Assembly: GCA_001770955.1 (NCBI GenBank)
Contig: MESL01000007.1
Coordinates: 62,001-126,000, forward strand
DNA length: 64,000 bases
DNA from: Burkholderiales bacterium RIFCSPLOWO2_12_FULL_65_40
GTDB lineage: Bacteria; Pseudomonadota; Gammaproteobacteria; Burkholderiales; Burkholderiaceae_C
Direction: 5' to 3'
The notes beneath the pieces were generated by a model. The model had not been told where the DNA came from and ran no database searches. It saw nothing but the letters and a program-made list of their open reading frames with translations. Below are positions 55,529 to 64,000 of the stretch, piece after piece. The position numbers were made by a program, and so were the translations under genes. The stretch's first letter is position 1. Each line of letters begins with the position of its first letter.

Positions 55529-56070
55529 AAGCAATGCAGGCTTCTCTGATCATGCTGTGCGCTTTGTCGATGTGGGGTTGCGGCTCCTCGGGTGAAGATG
55601 AGTTGAGGCAATGGATGGCCAACGAGCGGGCGCAGGCCAAGCCGCGTATCACGCCCATTTCTGAACCCAAGCAGTTCCTTCCGCAGCCCTATGTTGCGGA
55701 AGAGGGGATGGAGCCGTTCAATGTTCTCAAGCTGACGCAGGCCCTTCGACGGGAATCTGCACAGGTTGCCTCCAATGCCGCCTTGATTGCCCCAGAGATG
55801 GCGCGTCGAAAAGAACCGTTAGAGGCTTTCCCATTGGATGCCATGGCGATGGTCGGAAGCATGAACAAGAACGGGAAGCCCACAGCATTGTTGACGGTAG
55901 ACAAGCTTCTGTATCAGGTGCAGCTTGGTAACTACCTGGGGCAGAACTACGGGCGCATTACCGCCATAACGGAAACATCAATCCAACTCCGCGAAATTGT
56001 TCAGGATCCTACGGGCGACTGGATTGAGCGCATCACATCGCTGGAGCTGCAGGAGGAGGCGAAAAAATGA
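55525..56070 (+). CDS. pilP: type IV pilus assembly lipoprotein PilP
   Basis: Inner-membrane lipoprotein that bridges PilNO to the PilQ secretin. The 181-residue precursor has a signal peptide with a lipobox-like MWGC (Cys19), an extended Pro-rich linker, and a beta-sandwich C-terminal domain (LDAMAMVGSMNKNGKPTALL, YQVQLGNYLGQNYGRI). It overlaps pilQ by four bases. Complete. Confidence 0.94.
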   Translation: MKAMQASLIMLCALSMWGCGSSGEDELRQWMANERAQAKPRITPISEPKQFLPQPYVAEEGMEPFNVLKLTQALRRESAQVASNAALIAPEMARRKEPLEAFPLDAMAMVGSMNKNGKPTALLTVDKLLYQVQLGNYLGQNYGRITAITETSIQLREIVQDPTGDWIERITSLELQEEAKK

Positions 56071-58205
56071 AACAAGAGAATGTCGCAATGATGAAGATAT
56101 TTCACCGAGCAGCTATGGCTACCGTGGGTGTATTGATGTCAACTATCGCTTGGGCCGAGGTTGCCATTGAAGCGGTGACGGGCACCATGCAGGCAGGTGC
56201 TGAGGTAGTTCGGATTGAATTGACAGAGCCTTTGACGGTTGTTCCCACTGGTTTTGCAACGCAGTCACCTGCGCGAATCGCACTGGACTTTCTGGGTGCC
56301 ACCAATGCAATGGGACGGTCACAGATCGAAGTCAACCAGGGTAATTTGAAATCCATCAATGTGGTTCAGGCTACGGGTCGGTCTCGGGTTGTTCTGAATC
56401 TGAAGCAGGCCACATCCTATCGGACTGAAATTCAGGGGAAGGCTCTGTTGGTTCAACTTGAGCCTGTTGCGGCTTCAGCAGCAAATCAACCACCGCAGGT
56501 GACGGTTTTTTCTGAAGGCAGCAATACCGATGTTCTTCCAATCAAGGATATAGACTTTCGTCGTGGGCCAGATGGTTCTGGTCGCGTGGTCATAGGCTTG
56601 TCAAGCAGTCAGGTTGGCGTTGATTTAAGACAGATTGGAAAAGGTCTGACAGTTGATTTTATCCGTTCATCCCTGCCTGAGGGATTGAGGCGGCGACTTG
56701 ATGTGGCCGACTTTGGAACACCCGTCCAGATGGTAACGGCCACCGAACAAGGTGACCGTGTTCGGATGGTTATTGAACCCGTCGGCGAGTGGGAGCATAG
56801 TGCGTACCAAAGTGACAAGCAGTTTGTCGTCGAGGTCCGGCAGAAGAAAGTTGACCTAAGCAAGTTGACACAAGGCCCGGGGTACAGTGGAGAGAAACTG
56901 TCGCTAAATTTCCAAAATATTGAAGTTCGCTCGCTGCTTCAAGTAATTGCTGACTTCACGAATTTTAATATTGTCACTTCCGACACGGTGACCGGGGCGC
57001 TTACTTTGCGGTTGAAGGATGTGCCTTGGGATCAAGCGCTGCAAATCATCATGGATGCCAAAGGGCTTGGCATGCGCAAGACAGGGAGTGTCTTGTGGAT
57101 AGCGCCCAAAGACGAAATTGATGATCGGACGAAAAAAGACTTTGAAGCTGCACTTACGATACAGAAGCTGGAACCGTTGCGGACGCAGGCTTTCCAGATG
57201 AATTACGCCAAAGCGGTCGATATGGTGACGCAGTTGACTACCAGTGCCGGTGGGGCAACCGGTGGAACGTCTAACAGATTCCTCTCTGAACGAGGAAGTG
57301 CAATTGCAGAACCACGCACGAATCAGTTGTTTGTCACAGACACAGCAAGCAAACTGGAAGAGGTGCGTCAGCTTCTGGCAACACTGGATGTGGCTGTGCG
57401 CCAAGTCATGATCGAGGCGCGCATTGTTGAGGCATCTGATACTTTTGGCCGATCACTCGGTGTGCGTTTAGGTGGTACAGACCTCCGAGCCAATCGAGGT
57501 GGTGATGGTGGATATGGAATCGGTGGAGGCAACAGAATCGGTTTCGGTACGAGTTATAGCAATGCTGTATCTACCTCTGGCGCTGGAGGGCTTGTAAATA
57601 CGCTAGGAAATTTTGTGAACTTGCCTGCTCAAGCGCAAGGAGGTTACGATCCATCCAGTTTCGCGATATCGATATTTAACTCTGCAGCCAATAGATTTTT
57701 GAATCTTGAAATTTCGGCAATGGAAGCGGATGGCAAGGGGAAAATTGTTTCCAGCCCCCGTGTTGTGACTGCTGATCAAACCAAGGCGTCTATTGAACAA
57801 GGTACGGAGTTTCCATATCCAGTCACGGCGCCTAATGGTGGAACCATTATTGCTTTTAAGAAGGCTGTTCTTAAGCTGGAGGTGTTGCCGCAAATTACCC
57901 CAGAAGGAAATATAATTCTTGATTTGGATGTGAACAAAGATAGTCCTGGTGAAGTGCTCAATAATGTACGCGCAATCAATACTAAACGTATTAAGACGCA
58001 GGTTCTTGTTGAAAATGGTGGGACGGTGGTGATTGGTGGTATTTTCGAGCTTTTCGAAGATGATACTGAAGCAAAGGTTCCGTTTTTGGGCGATTTGCCG
58101 GGTGTTGGAAACTTATTCAAGACGAAAACAAAACAGGCAAATAAGCAAGAAATGCTGATTTTTATCACTCCGAAGGTGATTACAGATCGTGCTGCATCTC
58201 GATAA
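56067..58205 (+). CDS. pilQ: type IV pilus secretin PilQ
   Basis: Outer-membrane pore through which pili emerge. The 712-residue precursor has a signal peptide, two AMIN domains that bind peptidoglycan (about 30-130 and 150-260), an STN/secretin N0 domain (LSLNFQNIEVRSLLQVIADFT), an N1 domain, and the secretin core with the terminal VPFLGDLPGVGNLFKTK and EMLIFITPKVI motifs. A glycine-rich loop (RGGDGGYGIGGGNRIG) lies in the core. The gene is complete. In relatives aroK usually follows; here it does not. Confidence 0.96.
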   Translation: MKQENVAMMKIFHRAAMATVGVLMSTIAWAEVAIEAVTGTMQAGAEVVRIELTEPLTVVPTGFATQSPARIALDFLGATNAMGRSQIEVNQGNLKSINVVQATGRSRVVLNLKQATSYRTEIQGKALLVQLEPVAASAANQPPQVTVFSEGSNTDVLPIKDIDFRRGPDGSGRVVIGLSSSQVGVDLRQIGKGLTVDFIRSSLPEGLRRRLDVADFGTPVQMVTATEQGDRVRMVIEPVGEWEHSAYQSDKQFVVEVRQKKVDLSKLTQGPGYSGEKLSLNFQNIEVRSLLQVIADFTNFNIVTSDTVTGALTLRLKDVPWDQALQIIMDAKGLGMRKTGSVLWIAPKDEIDDRTKKDFEAALTIQKLEPLRTQAFQMNYAKAVDMVTQLTTSAGGATGGTSNRFLSERGSAIAEPRTNQLFVTDTASKLEEVRQLLATLDVAVRQVMIEARIVEASDTFGRSLGVRLGGTDLRANRGGDGGYGIGGGNRIGFGTSYSNAVSTSGAGGLVNTLGNFVNLPAQAQGGYDPSSFAISIFNSAANRFLNLEISAMEADGKGKIVSSPRVVTADQTKASIEQGTEFPYPVTAPNGGTIIAFKKAVLKLEVLPQITPEGNIILDLDVNKDSPGEVLNNVRAINTKRIKTQVLVENGGTVVIGGIFELFEDDTEAKVPFLGDLPGVGNLFKTKTKQANKQEMLIFITPKVITDRAASR

Positions 58206-58231
58206 AAATTAAATTTTTAATAGGATAGAAA

Positions 58232-59821
58232 ATGCGAAAAATTTCCAGTATCTTGGCGCCGGTGCTGGCTGTCATGCTGACCGCCTGCGGCGGCGGCGGC
58301 GGTAGTCCTGGAGAGACACAGGAGTCCTACAGCATCACGCTGCGGGCGGATAAAACTCAATTGCCGCTTAACGTGGCGGGAGTTCGGGCGGGAACAGGGG
58401 TCTATGCCCCATACAGCACCACGCTATATGTTCAAGCCAACGTTGGCGGGCGTCCAATTCCCGGCGATGGAGAAGAAACTTTTGGATGCAATGTGGCTGG
58501 TGGCTTGGATACAGGGTCGCTTTATTACCTCGATGGCAAAGAAGAGCACGAAGTTGAAGTCGACGACGGTAATGGTGGAAAAATCAAGGTTCCTGGGGCC
58601 TATCGAAGCATTACGCTGGGTTCAAATTCTGGCGGAAACTCGTTCCACTTCCATGCAGGTGATACTGCAGGCACGGCGCGTATCACCTGTTCGGTGAGCG
58701 ATCCACGTGATGGGCAGCAGAAGTCTGCCTCTGTGGATATCATCGTAGGGGCCGCTACCGGACGGGCTGCCAGCATCCAGGGTATAGCAGCCTATCCTAC
58801 GTTGGGCACCCAAGGAAATACGAACAATGTGCGGACTAGTACAGCTATTGAGGCGCACGTACTCGACGATGCTAATCAGCCTGTGCCTGCGCCAACAAAG
58901 GCCAATCTACAGGTGGCCATTACTTCCGGGGGGGCTTCCGGCGGGGCGCGCTTGTTGGCAGGGGCTCAGAGCGGTAGCGTGGTGCAGGTAAGCACTATTA
59001 GCGGTGTGGGGCTTTTTGCGTTGACGAGCGGCACCTCAGAGGGTTCCATCTTGTTGGAAATGACGACGGATCGTTCTGACAACGATGTGACAAACGGTAT
59101 CCAAATCCCGATTACGCAATTGCTGTCGTTGGCTGTCACAGCGGGCACGGCGACTGGCGCGCCAGCCACTCCGTTGGTGCTCGTGGGTACGCCGCCAGGC
59201 GGCGCCAATGGCCTGCCGTACAGCTTTGCATTCAGTGCAACGGGCGGTGTTGCTCCTTACACGTGGACTGTTTTGGGCGCCTTGCCTGAGGGTCTTAGCT
59301 TGAGCGCCTCCGGCATTCTGTCTGGTACACCTGCTGTAAAGCTGCCAGGAACCTTCAATATTGCGGTGCGTGTGACAGACAGCCGTGGTACATCGACCAC
59401 TGCGAACTTCGCGATCGCCATTACTGCTACTCCTACAACCGGAGACCCAGCGACTACTCCGCTGTCTATTGTCCTTAGTGGCTGCGGTTCTGATGTTAAT
59501 ACTGCGTGTGCAATTTCGATCGCCAACCCAACGGCACCTGCACCTGTACCAGCGCCTTCATTCTTCTACCAATATGTGCTCTCGTTGACCGGGCCGGGAA
59601 CGGGAACTTCTGGGGCATGGGCGTTAGCGCAACAACCAAGCTGGCTTGATCTAACTGCCAATGGGATTTTGTCTATTACGTGGGCCAATGCGACGGCTGC
59701 GCCTGCATTGCAGGATTGCACGAGTGGGGCATTTTTTATCACAGCAACGCGGGCCGGCGTAACCACTATGCGCAAGGTGCAATTGGTGATTGGCAGTGGG
59801 GCGGCAACCTGCAAACCCTAG
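58232..59821 (+). CDS. putative Ig-domain outer-surface lipoprotein
   Basis: 529-residue lipoprotein. The signal peptide ends in LTAC (Cys19), followed by a flexible GGGGGS run, then several beta-rich domains; a He_PIG (putative Ig) domain is clear around 335-400 (LPYSFAFSATGGVAPYTWTV, LPEGLSLSASGILSGTPAV). Earlier segments (about 180-300) look like bacterial Ig-like repeats with VLDDANQPVPAPTKANL. The C-terminus has paired Cys residues. It is 26 bases after pilQ and may be co-transcribed, hinting at a surface or pilus-linked adhesion role; function is not known. A strong terminator follows. Confidence 0.78.
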   Translation: MRKISSILAPVLAVMLTACGGGGGSPGETQESYSITLRADKTQLPLNVAGVRAGTGVYAPYSTTLYVQANVGGRPIPGDGEETFGCNVAGGLDTGSLYYLDGKEEHEVEVDDGNGGKIKVPGAYRSITLGSNSGGNSFHFHAGDTAGTARITCSVSDPRDGQQKSASVDIIVGAATGRAASIQGIAAYPTLGTQGNTNNVRTSTAIEAHVLDDANQPVPAPTKANLQVAITSGGASGGARLLAGAQSGSVVQVSTISGVGLFALTSGTSEGSILLEMTTDRSDNDVTNGIQIPITQLLSLAVTAGTATGAPATPLVLVGTPPGGANGLPYSFAFSATGGVAPYTWTVLGALPEGLSLSASGILSGTPAVKLPGTFNIAVRVTDSRGTSTTANFAIAITATPTTGDPATTPLSIVLSGCGSDVNTACAISIANPTAPAPVPAPSFFYQYVLSLTGPGTGTSGAWALAQQPSWLDLTANGILSITWANATAAPALQDCTSGAFFITATRAGVTTMRKVQLVIGSGAATCKP

Positions 59822-59870
59822 TTCGGTGTGAGATTTAGGGCGGACTTTGTGCCGCCCTGCTATTCAATTC

Positions 59871-59900
59871 ATCCCCGACTTAGTTCGGGGATTTTTTATT
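59871..59900 (+). terminator. intrinsic terminator after the lipoprotein gene
   Basis: ATCCCCGA and TCGGGGAT form a perfect 8-bp stem around CTTAGT, followed by TTTTTATT. Another hairpin (AGGGCGG/CCGCCCT, 59837-59858) lies just before. Likely end of the pilM-lipoprotein transcript. Confidence 0.88.
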
Positions 59901-59983
59901 CTTGCTCGAATGCCAATTTGTGGCAAATCGTCAACCACAGGTCGGCTTCTTTCTCAACATTGGAGTTGCATTTATTCAACACA

Positions 59984-61094
59984 GGCGGTGGATTCAAGTC
60001 TGAAATGCAACACCTGCCACCGAGGAAGGTCCGCAGATGCAAAGCACTCCAGCCAGGCGTTACCAACAACTCCAGTCTGAAGACCGTGTGACGCTGGCCA
60101 GTCTGGTCCAGCAGAAGTACAGCGTTCACACCATGGCCCAAGTCCTGGGGGCGATCTCCGAGCACCATCATTCGATAGATACGCCGCGACGCACAGACCT
60201 CAGGCCACGCCAGCACCTCGGCACGTACCTGTGCACAACGGCGGCGCTTGCAGGACCCTCCACCGACCAACGTCCACTGTGATGGCATCCTGTTGGGCCT
60301 GATGCGTTACTTCCTGTACGAGCGCTGGTCTTCCGAACAGATTGTCCTGCGACTGGCCAGCATCTTCCCCAAAGGCCATGAGCATCGCGTGTCACACGAG
60401 ACCATCTACAACTGCATCTACGCACAGCCAATAGGCAAGCTCATCGCCAACCTGCGCCACGCGCACAACAAACGCGTGCCTCGCAGCAAAGGACAAGACC
60501 GCAGAGGTCAAATCTCTGACATGGTGAGTATCCACATGCGCCCGCTTGAGATTGAGGATCGGCAGTTCCCTGGCCACTGGGAAGGCCGCCTCATCGAGGG
60601 CGCGGCCGACGCCAGCGCGATGGATACCCTGGTCGAGCGCACCAGCCGATTGCTCATACTCATCAAGCTGCCCGAGTTCAAACCCGCCAGCGCGGCAAAC
60701 GAAATGCAGGCCTTCACTGACAAGCTGCTGGGCGTTGCCGCGCCCATGTGTCAGAGCATGACGTACGACCTGGGAAGAGAGATGGCCATGTACAAGGAGC
60801 TGAGCCGCTATGCAGAGATGTCGGTGTACTTCTGTAACCCGCACAGCCCGTGGAAATGCGGTTCCAACGAGAACACCAACGACATGTGCGTAAGTACCTG
60901 TCCAAAGGAACTGACCTCTCGGGCTACAGCCAGGAGCAGCTTGATGCCATTACCGATCAGATCAACAACCGGCCTCGTAAAGGACTGGGCGTACGATCCC
61001 CGTCGGCCTATCGAGAACTCCTGCTCAACAGCCCGCAACGATTCACCCTCGTTCATTGAACCCCGGAGCGTTGCACTTCAGACATAAATCCGCC
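59984..61094 (+). mobile_element. degenerate IS30-family insertion sequence
   Basis: About 1.1 kb flanked by imperfect inverted repeats: left GGCGGTGGATTCAAGTCTGA continuing AATGCAAC, right (complement) GGCGGATTTATGTCTGAAG continuing TGCAAC. Boundaries are good to a few bases, and I could not identify a clean target duplication. The transposase inside is broken by two frameshifts and a stop. It lies between the pilus-lipoprotein block and aroB, where aroK would be expected. Confidence 0.8.
60037..61059 (+). pseudogene. IS30-type transposase, inactivated
   Basis: Reading segments in three frames reconstruct an IS30 transposase. The N-terminal helix-turn-helix (YQQLQSEDRVTLASLVQQ, MAQVLG) shifts frame at a run of five G near 60147-60151; the continuing frame has RSPSTI and then an in-frame TAG at about 60175. 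The middle part (HCDGILLGLMRYFLYERWSS through SNENTN) contains the DDE domain, but the first catalytic Asp of the expected G-H-W-E-G-D motif is Arg (GHWEGR). A second frameshift near 60885 leads to the C-terminal frame (YLSKGTDLSGYS, INNRPRKGLG, TLVH). It cannot be active. Confidence 0.87.
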
Positions 61095-61302
61095 AACAAT
61101 CTAATCAGGTAGCGCCTGTGCTACTTGATCCGCTTCGTGCTCGGTCTGCGCATCTTGTCATCAACAATGGCCGGGGTGCGAAACATTGAGAGATTAATCT
61201 GCTTATGATGCAAAAGGACCAAGCCAGATTGCCCTAGAAAAATGCGTCGAGCCAGACCTAGCATGGATCCTGGCAGCCTCTGTCAAGATAGAAACTTCCA
61301 AC

Positions 61303-62412
61303 ATGTCATCTAGCACATACGCAAAGCAGAGCGTAAAAATCGAACTCGGAGACCGCAGCTATATCATTGAGATCGGTGCCGGGCTTCTGGATGAGGGTGC
61401 GGTATATGCCAAACTACCTCGGGCGGCGATTGCACTCATTGTCACGAATACCACCGTTGCGCCTTTGTATGCAGAGCGCCTGAAGACTGCGCTTGCGCGG
61501 CATTACCGGCAAGTGCTGCAGGTTGAACTGGCGGACGGCGAAGTGCACAAGAATTGGCAATCGCTCAATCAGATCTTTGATGCCTTGCTGGGCCACGGTT
61601 GCGATCGGAAAACCGTTCTATTTGCGCTCGGCGGGGGCGTCGTCGGGGATATGACAGGATTTGCTGCGGCGTGCTACATGCGTGGTGTGCCATTCGTGCA
61701 GGTTCCCACCACCTTGCTGGCGCAAGTCGATTCGTCTGTGGGTGGCAAGACGGCCATCAACCACCCGCTCGGCAAGAACATGATTGGTGCGTTCTACCAG
61801 CCACAATTGGTGGTGTGCGATCTAGCTGCCCTGGACACTTTGCCGCAGCGCGAGCTGTCAGCAGGGCTGGCTGAGGTCATCAAGTACGGGCCTATCGCAG
61901 ACATGGCGTTCATGGAATGGCTTGAATCGTCCATGGATGCATTGCTGGCTAGGGACCGCACTGCGCTGGCCCAGGCAGTGCGCCGCAGTTGCGAGATCAA
62001 GGCCTGGGTGGTGGGGCAGGACGAGCGTGAATCTGGCTTGCGCGCAATTCTGAATTTTGGACACACCTTTGGCCATGCGATCGAGGCGGGCATGGGCTAC
62101 GGCACATGGCTTCATGGCGAGGGAGTCGGGGCAGGGATGGTTATGGCTGCGGAGCTTTCGCAACGTTTGGGGCTGGTCGATGCCGTGTTTGTGGCGCGTT
62201 TGCGCATACTGGTGCAGCGTGCAGGGTTGCCATTGCGGGGCCCGGTGCTGGACGCCGCTGATAACGCAGGGCGATATCTGGAACTGATGCGTGTAGACAA
62301 AAAATCCGAGGCGGGTGAGATCCGATTTGTCGTGATCGATGGTCCTGGCCGTGCGGCGGTACGGGCAGCGCCAGATGAACTGGTACGTGAAGTGATCGAT
62401 TCTTGTTGTTGA
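61303..62412 (+). CDS. aroB: 3-dehydroquinate synthase
   Basis: Second step of the shikimate pathway, converting DAHP to dehydroquinate with NAD and Zn. The 369-residue protein has the motifs [52 protein letters not shown] and [12 protein letters not shown], including all metal ligands. It is complete. In related bacteria it is preceded by aroK; here the 208 bases upstream contain no aroK remnant I can detect and start just after the IS30 remnant. Confidence 0.96.
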   Translation: MSSSTYAKQSVKIELGDRSYIIEIGAGLLDEGAVYAKLPRAAIALIVTNTTVAPLYAERLKTALARHYRQVLQVELADGEVHKNWQSLNQIFDALLGHGCDRKTVLFALGGGVVGDMTGFAAACYMRGVPFVQVPTTLLAQVDSSVGGKTAINHPLGKNMIGAFYQPQLVVCDLAALDTLPQRELSAGLAEVIKYGPIADMAFMEWLESSMDALLARDRTALAQAVRRSCEIKAWVVGQDERESGLRAILNFGHTFGHAIEAGMGYGTWLHGEGVGAGMVMAAELSQRLGLVDAVFVARLRILVQRAGLPLRGPVLDAADNAGRYLELMRVDKKSEAGEIRFVVIDGPGRAAVRAAPDELVREVIDSCC

Positions 62413-62469
62413 TCTACCATGAGAATCTCAGCAAATGGCGCTTGATTTTCTGGCGTTTGGCCTTGTTTG

Positions 62470-63642
62470 ATGGTGCAATCACCGCTCAAGCTCTTTGCCT
62501 GCGATCCAGTGCTGACGCGCGGGCGACGCTATCCCGAGTCCCCGGCGCCCACGCGCACGGATTACCAGCGGGACCGCGACCGCATCGTGCACTCCACGGC
62601 ATTTCGCCGGTTGGTCTATAAAACGCAGGTTTTTCTGAACCATGAGGGTGATCTATTTCGCACCCGGTTGACGCATTCGCTGGAGGTGGCGCAGCTCGGG
62701 CGCTCGATCGCTCGGTCCCTGGGAATCAACGAGGATCTAGTAGAGGCCATTTCCCTGGCGCATGATCTGGGCCACACGCCCTTTGGGCATGCCGGACAGG
62801 ATGCGCTCAATGCCTGCATGGCGGCCCATGGTGGTTTCGAGCACAACCTGCAGAGTTTGCGCGTTGTGGACACGCTGGAGCTGCGATATCCACAGTTCGA
62901 TGGGCTCAACCTCACATACGAGACGCGCGAAGGCGTTCTCAAGCATTGCTCGCGTGCCCATGCCGAGGCATTGGAGGCGGCGGAGCCCGGGGGCGTGGGC
63001 CAGCGCTTTCTATTGCGCCAGCAGCCCAGTCTGGAAGCGCAGCTGTGTAATCTGGCCGATGAGATCGCTTACAACGCCCATGACATCGATGATGGTGTCC
63101 GCTCAGGGCTCATCACGCTGGAGCAGTTGCGCGAGGTGCCTTTGTTCGATCGCTACCGGGTGCAGGCACTGACTGAATACCCGGAACTCGATACGCCCCA
63201 GGGGCAGCGGCGTCTGCTGTATGACGCCATCCGGCGCATGCTCAGTGCGCAGGTCTATGACGTGATCGAGGCAACCGGTGCGGCGCTTGCGCTGGCCCGA
63301 CCCGTCAGTGTGGACGAAGTGCGCAGCCTGCCGCCGCTGGTTGGTTTTGGCGCCGAGATGCGTGCACAGTCGCAGTCTCTCAAGCGATTTCTGTTTCACA
63401 ACCTGTATCGCCATGTCCAGGTCACACAGACCACGGACCAGGCACGGCAGGTGGTACGCGACCTGTTTGCGGCCTATCTGTCAGACCCCAGCGAAATGAA
63501 ACCTGTGTACGCCAATCGTTGCGCCGCCGCATCTGCGGCTACCGCACAGGCGCGTGTGGTCGCGGATTTCATTGCCGGCATGACCGACCGCTACGCCGCT
63601 CGTGAGCATGAGCGCCTGACGGGGCTACGGCTCCTCGGCTAG
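62470..63642 (+). CDS. dgt: deoxyguanosinetriphosphate triphosphohydrolase-like protein (HD domain)
   Basis: HD-superfamily phosphohydrolase that cleaves dNTPs to nucleosides and triphosphate. The 390-residue protein has the YPESPAPTRTDYQRDRDRIVHSTAFRRL start, metal-binding His69, His98-Asp99 in AHDLGHTPFGHAG, and the later Asp in LADEIAYNAHDIDDG. The ATG at 62470 or the TTG one codon earlier could start it. The family position after aroB is conserved in betaproteobacteria. Strict dGTP specificity is not proven for this subfamily. Confidence 0.93.
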   Translation: MVQSPLKLFACDPVLTRGRRYPESPAPTRTDYQRDRDRIVHSTAFRRLVYKTQVFLNHEGDLFRTRLTHSLEVAQLGRSIARSLGINEDLVEAISLAHDLGHTPFGHAGQDALNACMAAHGGFEHNLQSLRVVDTLELRYPQFDGLNLTYETREGVLKHCSRAHAEALEAAEPGGVGQRFLLRQQPSLEAQLCNLADEIAYNAHDIDDGVRSGLITLEQLREVPLFDRYRVQALTEYPELDTPQGQRRLLYDAIRRMLSAQVYDVIEATGAALALARPVSVDEVRSLPPLVGFGAEMRAQSQSLKRFLFHNLYRHVQVTQTTDQARQVVRDLFAAYLSDPSEMKPVYANRCAAASAATAQARVVADFIAGMTDRYAAREHERLTGLRLLG

Positions 63643-63783
63643 GCTGGTCGGGTACCGGGGGCAACCGGCGTTCGTTCCTTAGGAGCGTCATTGCAATGCC
63701 GGCCGAAGGGTGGCCGAACCAACCGGCGCTGCTCTGGTATCGTGGCCGCTAGAATCCCGCTCCTCCTTCAGCACCGTCTCTCC

Positions 63784-64000
63784 ATGTCCCTCTCTGCATC
63801 CCCTCCCGAGTTCCTGCCTGCTGATCCCGATACAGTGGTGCATGACACCATCCGCTGGCTGGAGCGGGCCGTGATCGGACTGAACCTGTGCCCGTTTGCC
63901 AAGGGCGTGCATACCAAGGGGCAGATTCATTATGTGGTGAGCAAAGCCACCGATGGCCGTGAACTGTTGCAGGAACTGGAACGTGAACTCGAAGCCCTGG
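63784..64000 (+). CDS. DUF1415 family protein, 3' end cut off by the window
   Basis: The first 72 codons are visible from the ATG at 63784. The sequence IRWLERAVIGLNLCPFAKGV with its single Cys-Pro is the DUF1415 signature, continuing GQIHYVVSKATDGRELLQEL. Function unknown. The gene runs off the end. It follows dgt by 141 bases, a stretch in which I see only small hairpins. Confidence 0.85.
   Translation, partial: MSLSASPPEFLPADPDTVVHDTIRWLERAVIGLNLCPFAKGVHTKGQIHYVVSKATDGRELLQELERELEAL

Overview
The window is about 64 kb of high-GC betaproteobacterial chromosome. Gene content and order (rplM-rpsI-erpA, the imuA-imuB-dnaE2 mutasome, System II cytochrome c maturation, pilMNOPQ next to aroB-dgt, tandem lauroyl-type acyltransferases beside metK) and the style of the short palindromic repeats point to the family Comamonadaceae, closest in character to Acidovorax. 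That assignment is inferred from gene content and repeats, not from a search. The strip is mostly core genome; the accessory pieces are a toxin-antitoxin pair, a ribbon-helix-helix/esterase pair and a decayed IS30-type element.

Layout. 1-8.2 kb: ribosomal proteins L13 (5' truncated) and S9, a membrane coiled-coil protein, bactofilin, ErpA, AnmK, an M23 peptidase, TyrS, a hemerythrin and a LysR regulator. 8.3-16.6 kb: DUF2917 gene, glmU, an orphan histidine kinase, a frameshifted MASE2-GGDEF cyclase, cbpM and cbpA separated by a large palindrome, then an Lrp/AsnC regulator divergent from glmS. 16.6-19.3 kb: TacA/TacT-like pair, PHB-depolymerase-type esterase and RHH regulator with a 36-bp perfect palindrome. 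19.6-25.8 kb: two SOS units, imuA-imuB-dnaE2 and cho, tail to tail, each behind a LexA box. 26.0-30.2 kb: a four-gene operon (DUF3348, DUF802, MotB/OmpA-like, DUF2894) that reads as an uncharacterised ion-driven inner-membrane motor with a long cytoplasmic coiled-coil tail. 30.3-42.3 kb: hutG, groESL with a CIRCE operator, NadM-Nudix, a c-heme-type sensor diguanylate cyclase, hemerythrin, DUF1328, metK, two lipid A acyltransferases, a hydrolase and engB. 42.4-52.9 kb: cytochrome c4, resB-ccsB, msrPQ, lysA-lptM, cyaY and penicillin-binding protein 1A. 53.2-64 kb: pilMNOPQ, a large Ig-domain lipoprotein, the IS30 remnant, aroB, dgt and a truncated DUF1415 gene.

How the parts fit. Cell envelope functions dominate: GlmS and GlmU make UDP-GlcNAc, AnmK recycles anhydro-MurNAc, LysA supplies lysine and ends the DAP pathway, PBP1A polymerises murein, the M23 enzyme cuts it, and the acyltransferases finish lipid A. 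The pilus assembly operon and the motor-like operon both span this envelope. DNA damage response (ImuA/ImuB/DnaE2 and Cho) and protein quality control (GroESL, CbpA/CbpM) form two stress modules with visible regulatory sites.

Repeats. I count eleven copies of one short palindromic repeat (R1-R11), two of them inside the frames of anmK and glmU and several touching stop codons. There are also three large imperfect palindromes of 164-259 bp (P1-P3) between genes; P2 and P3 share a related core. No tRNA, rRNA or CRISPR array was seen.
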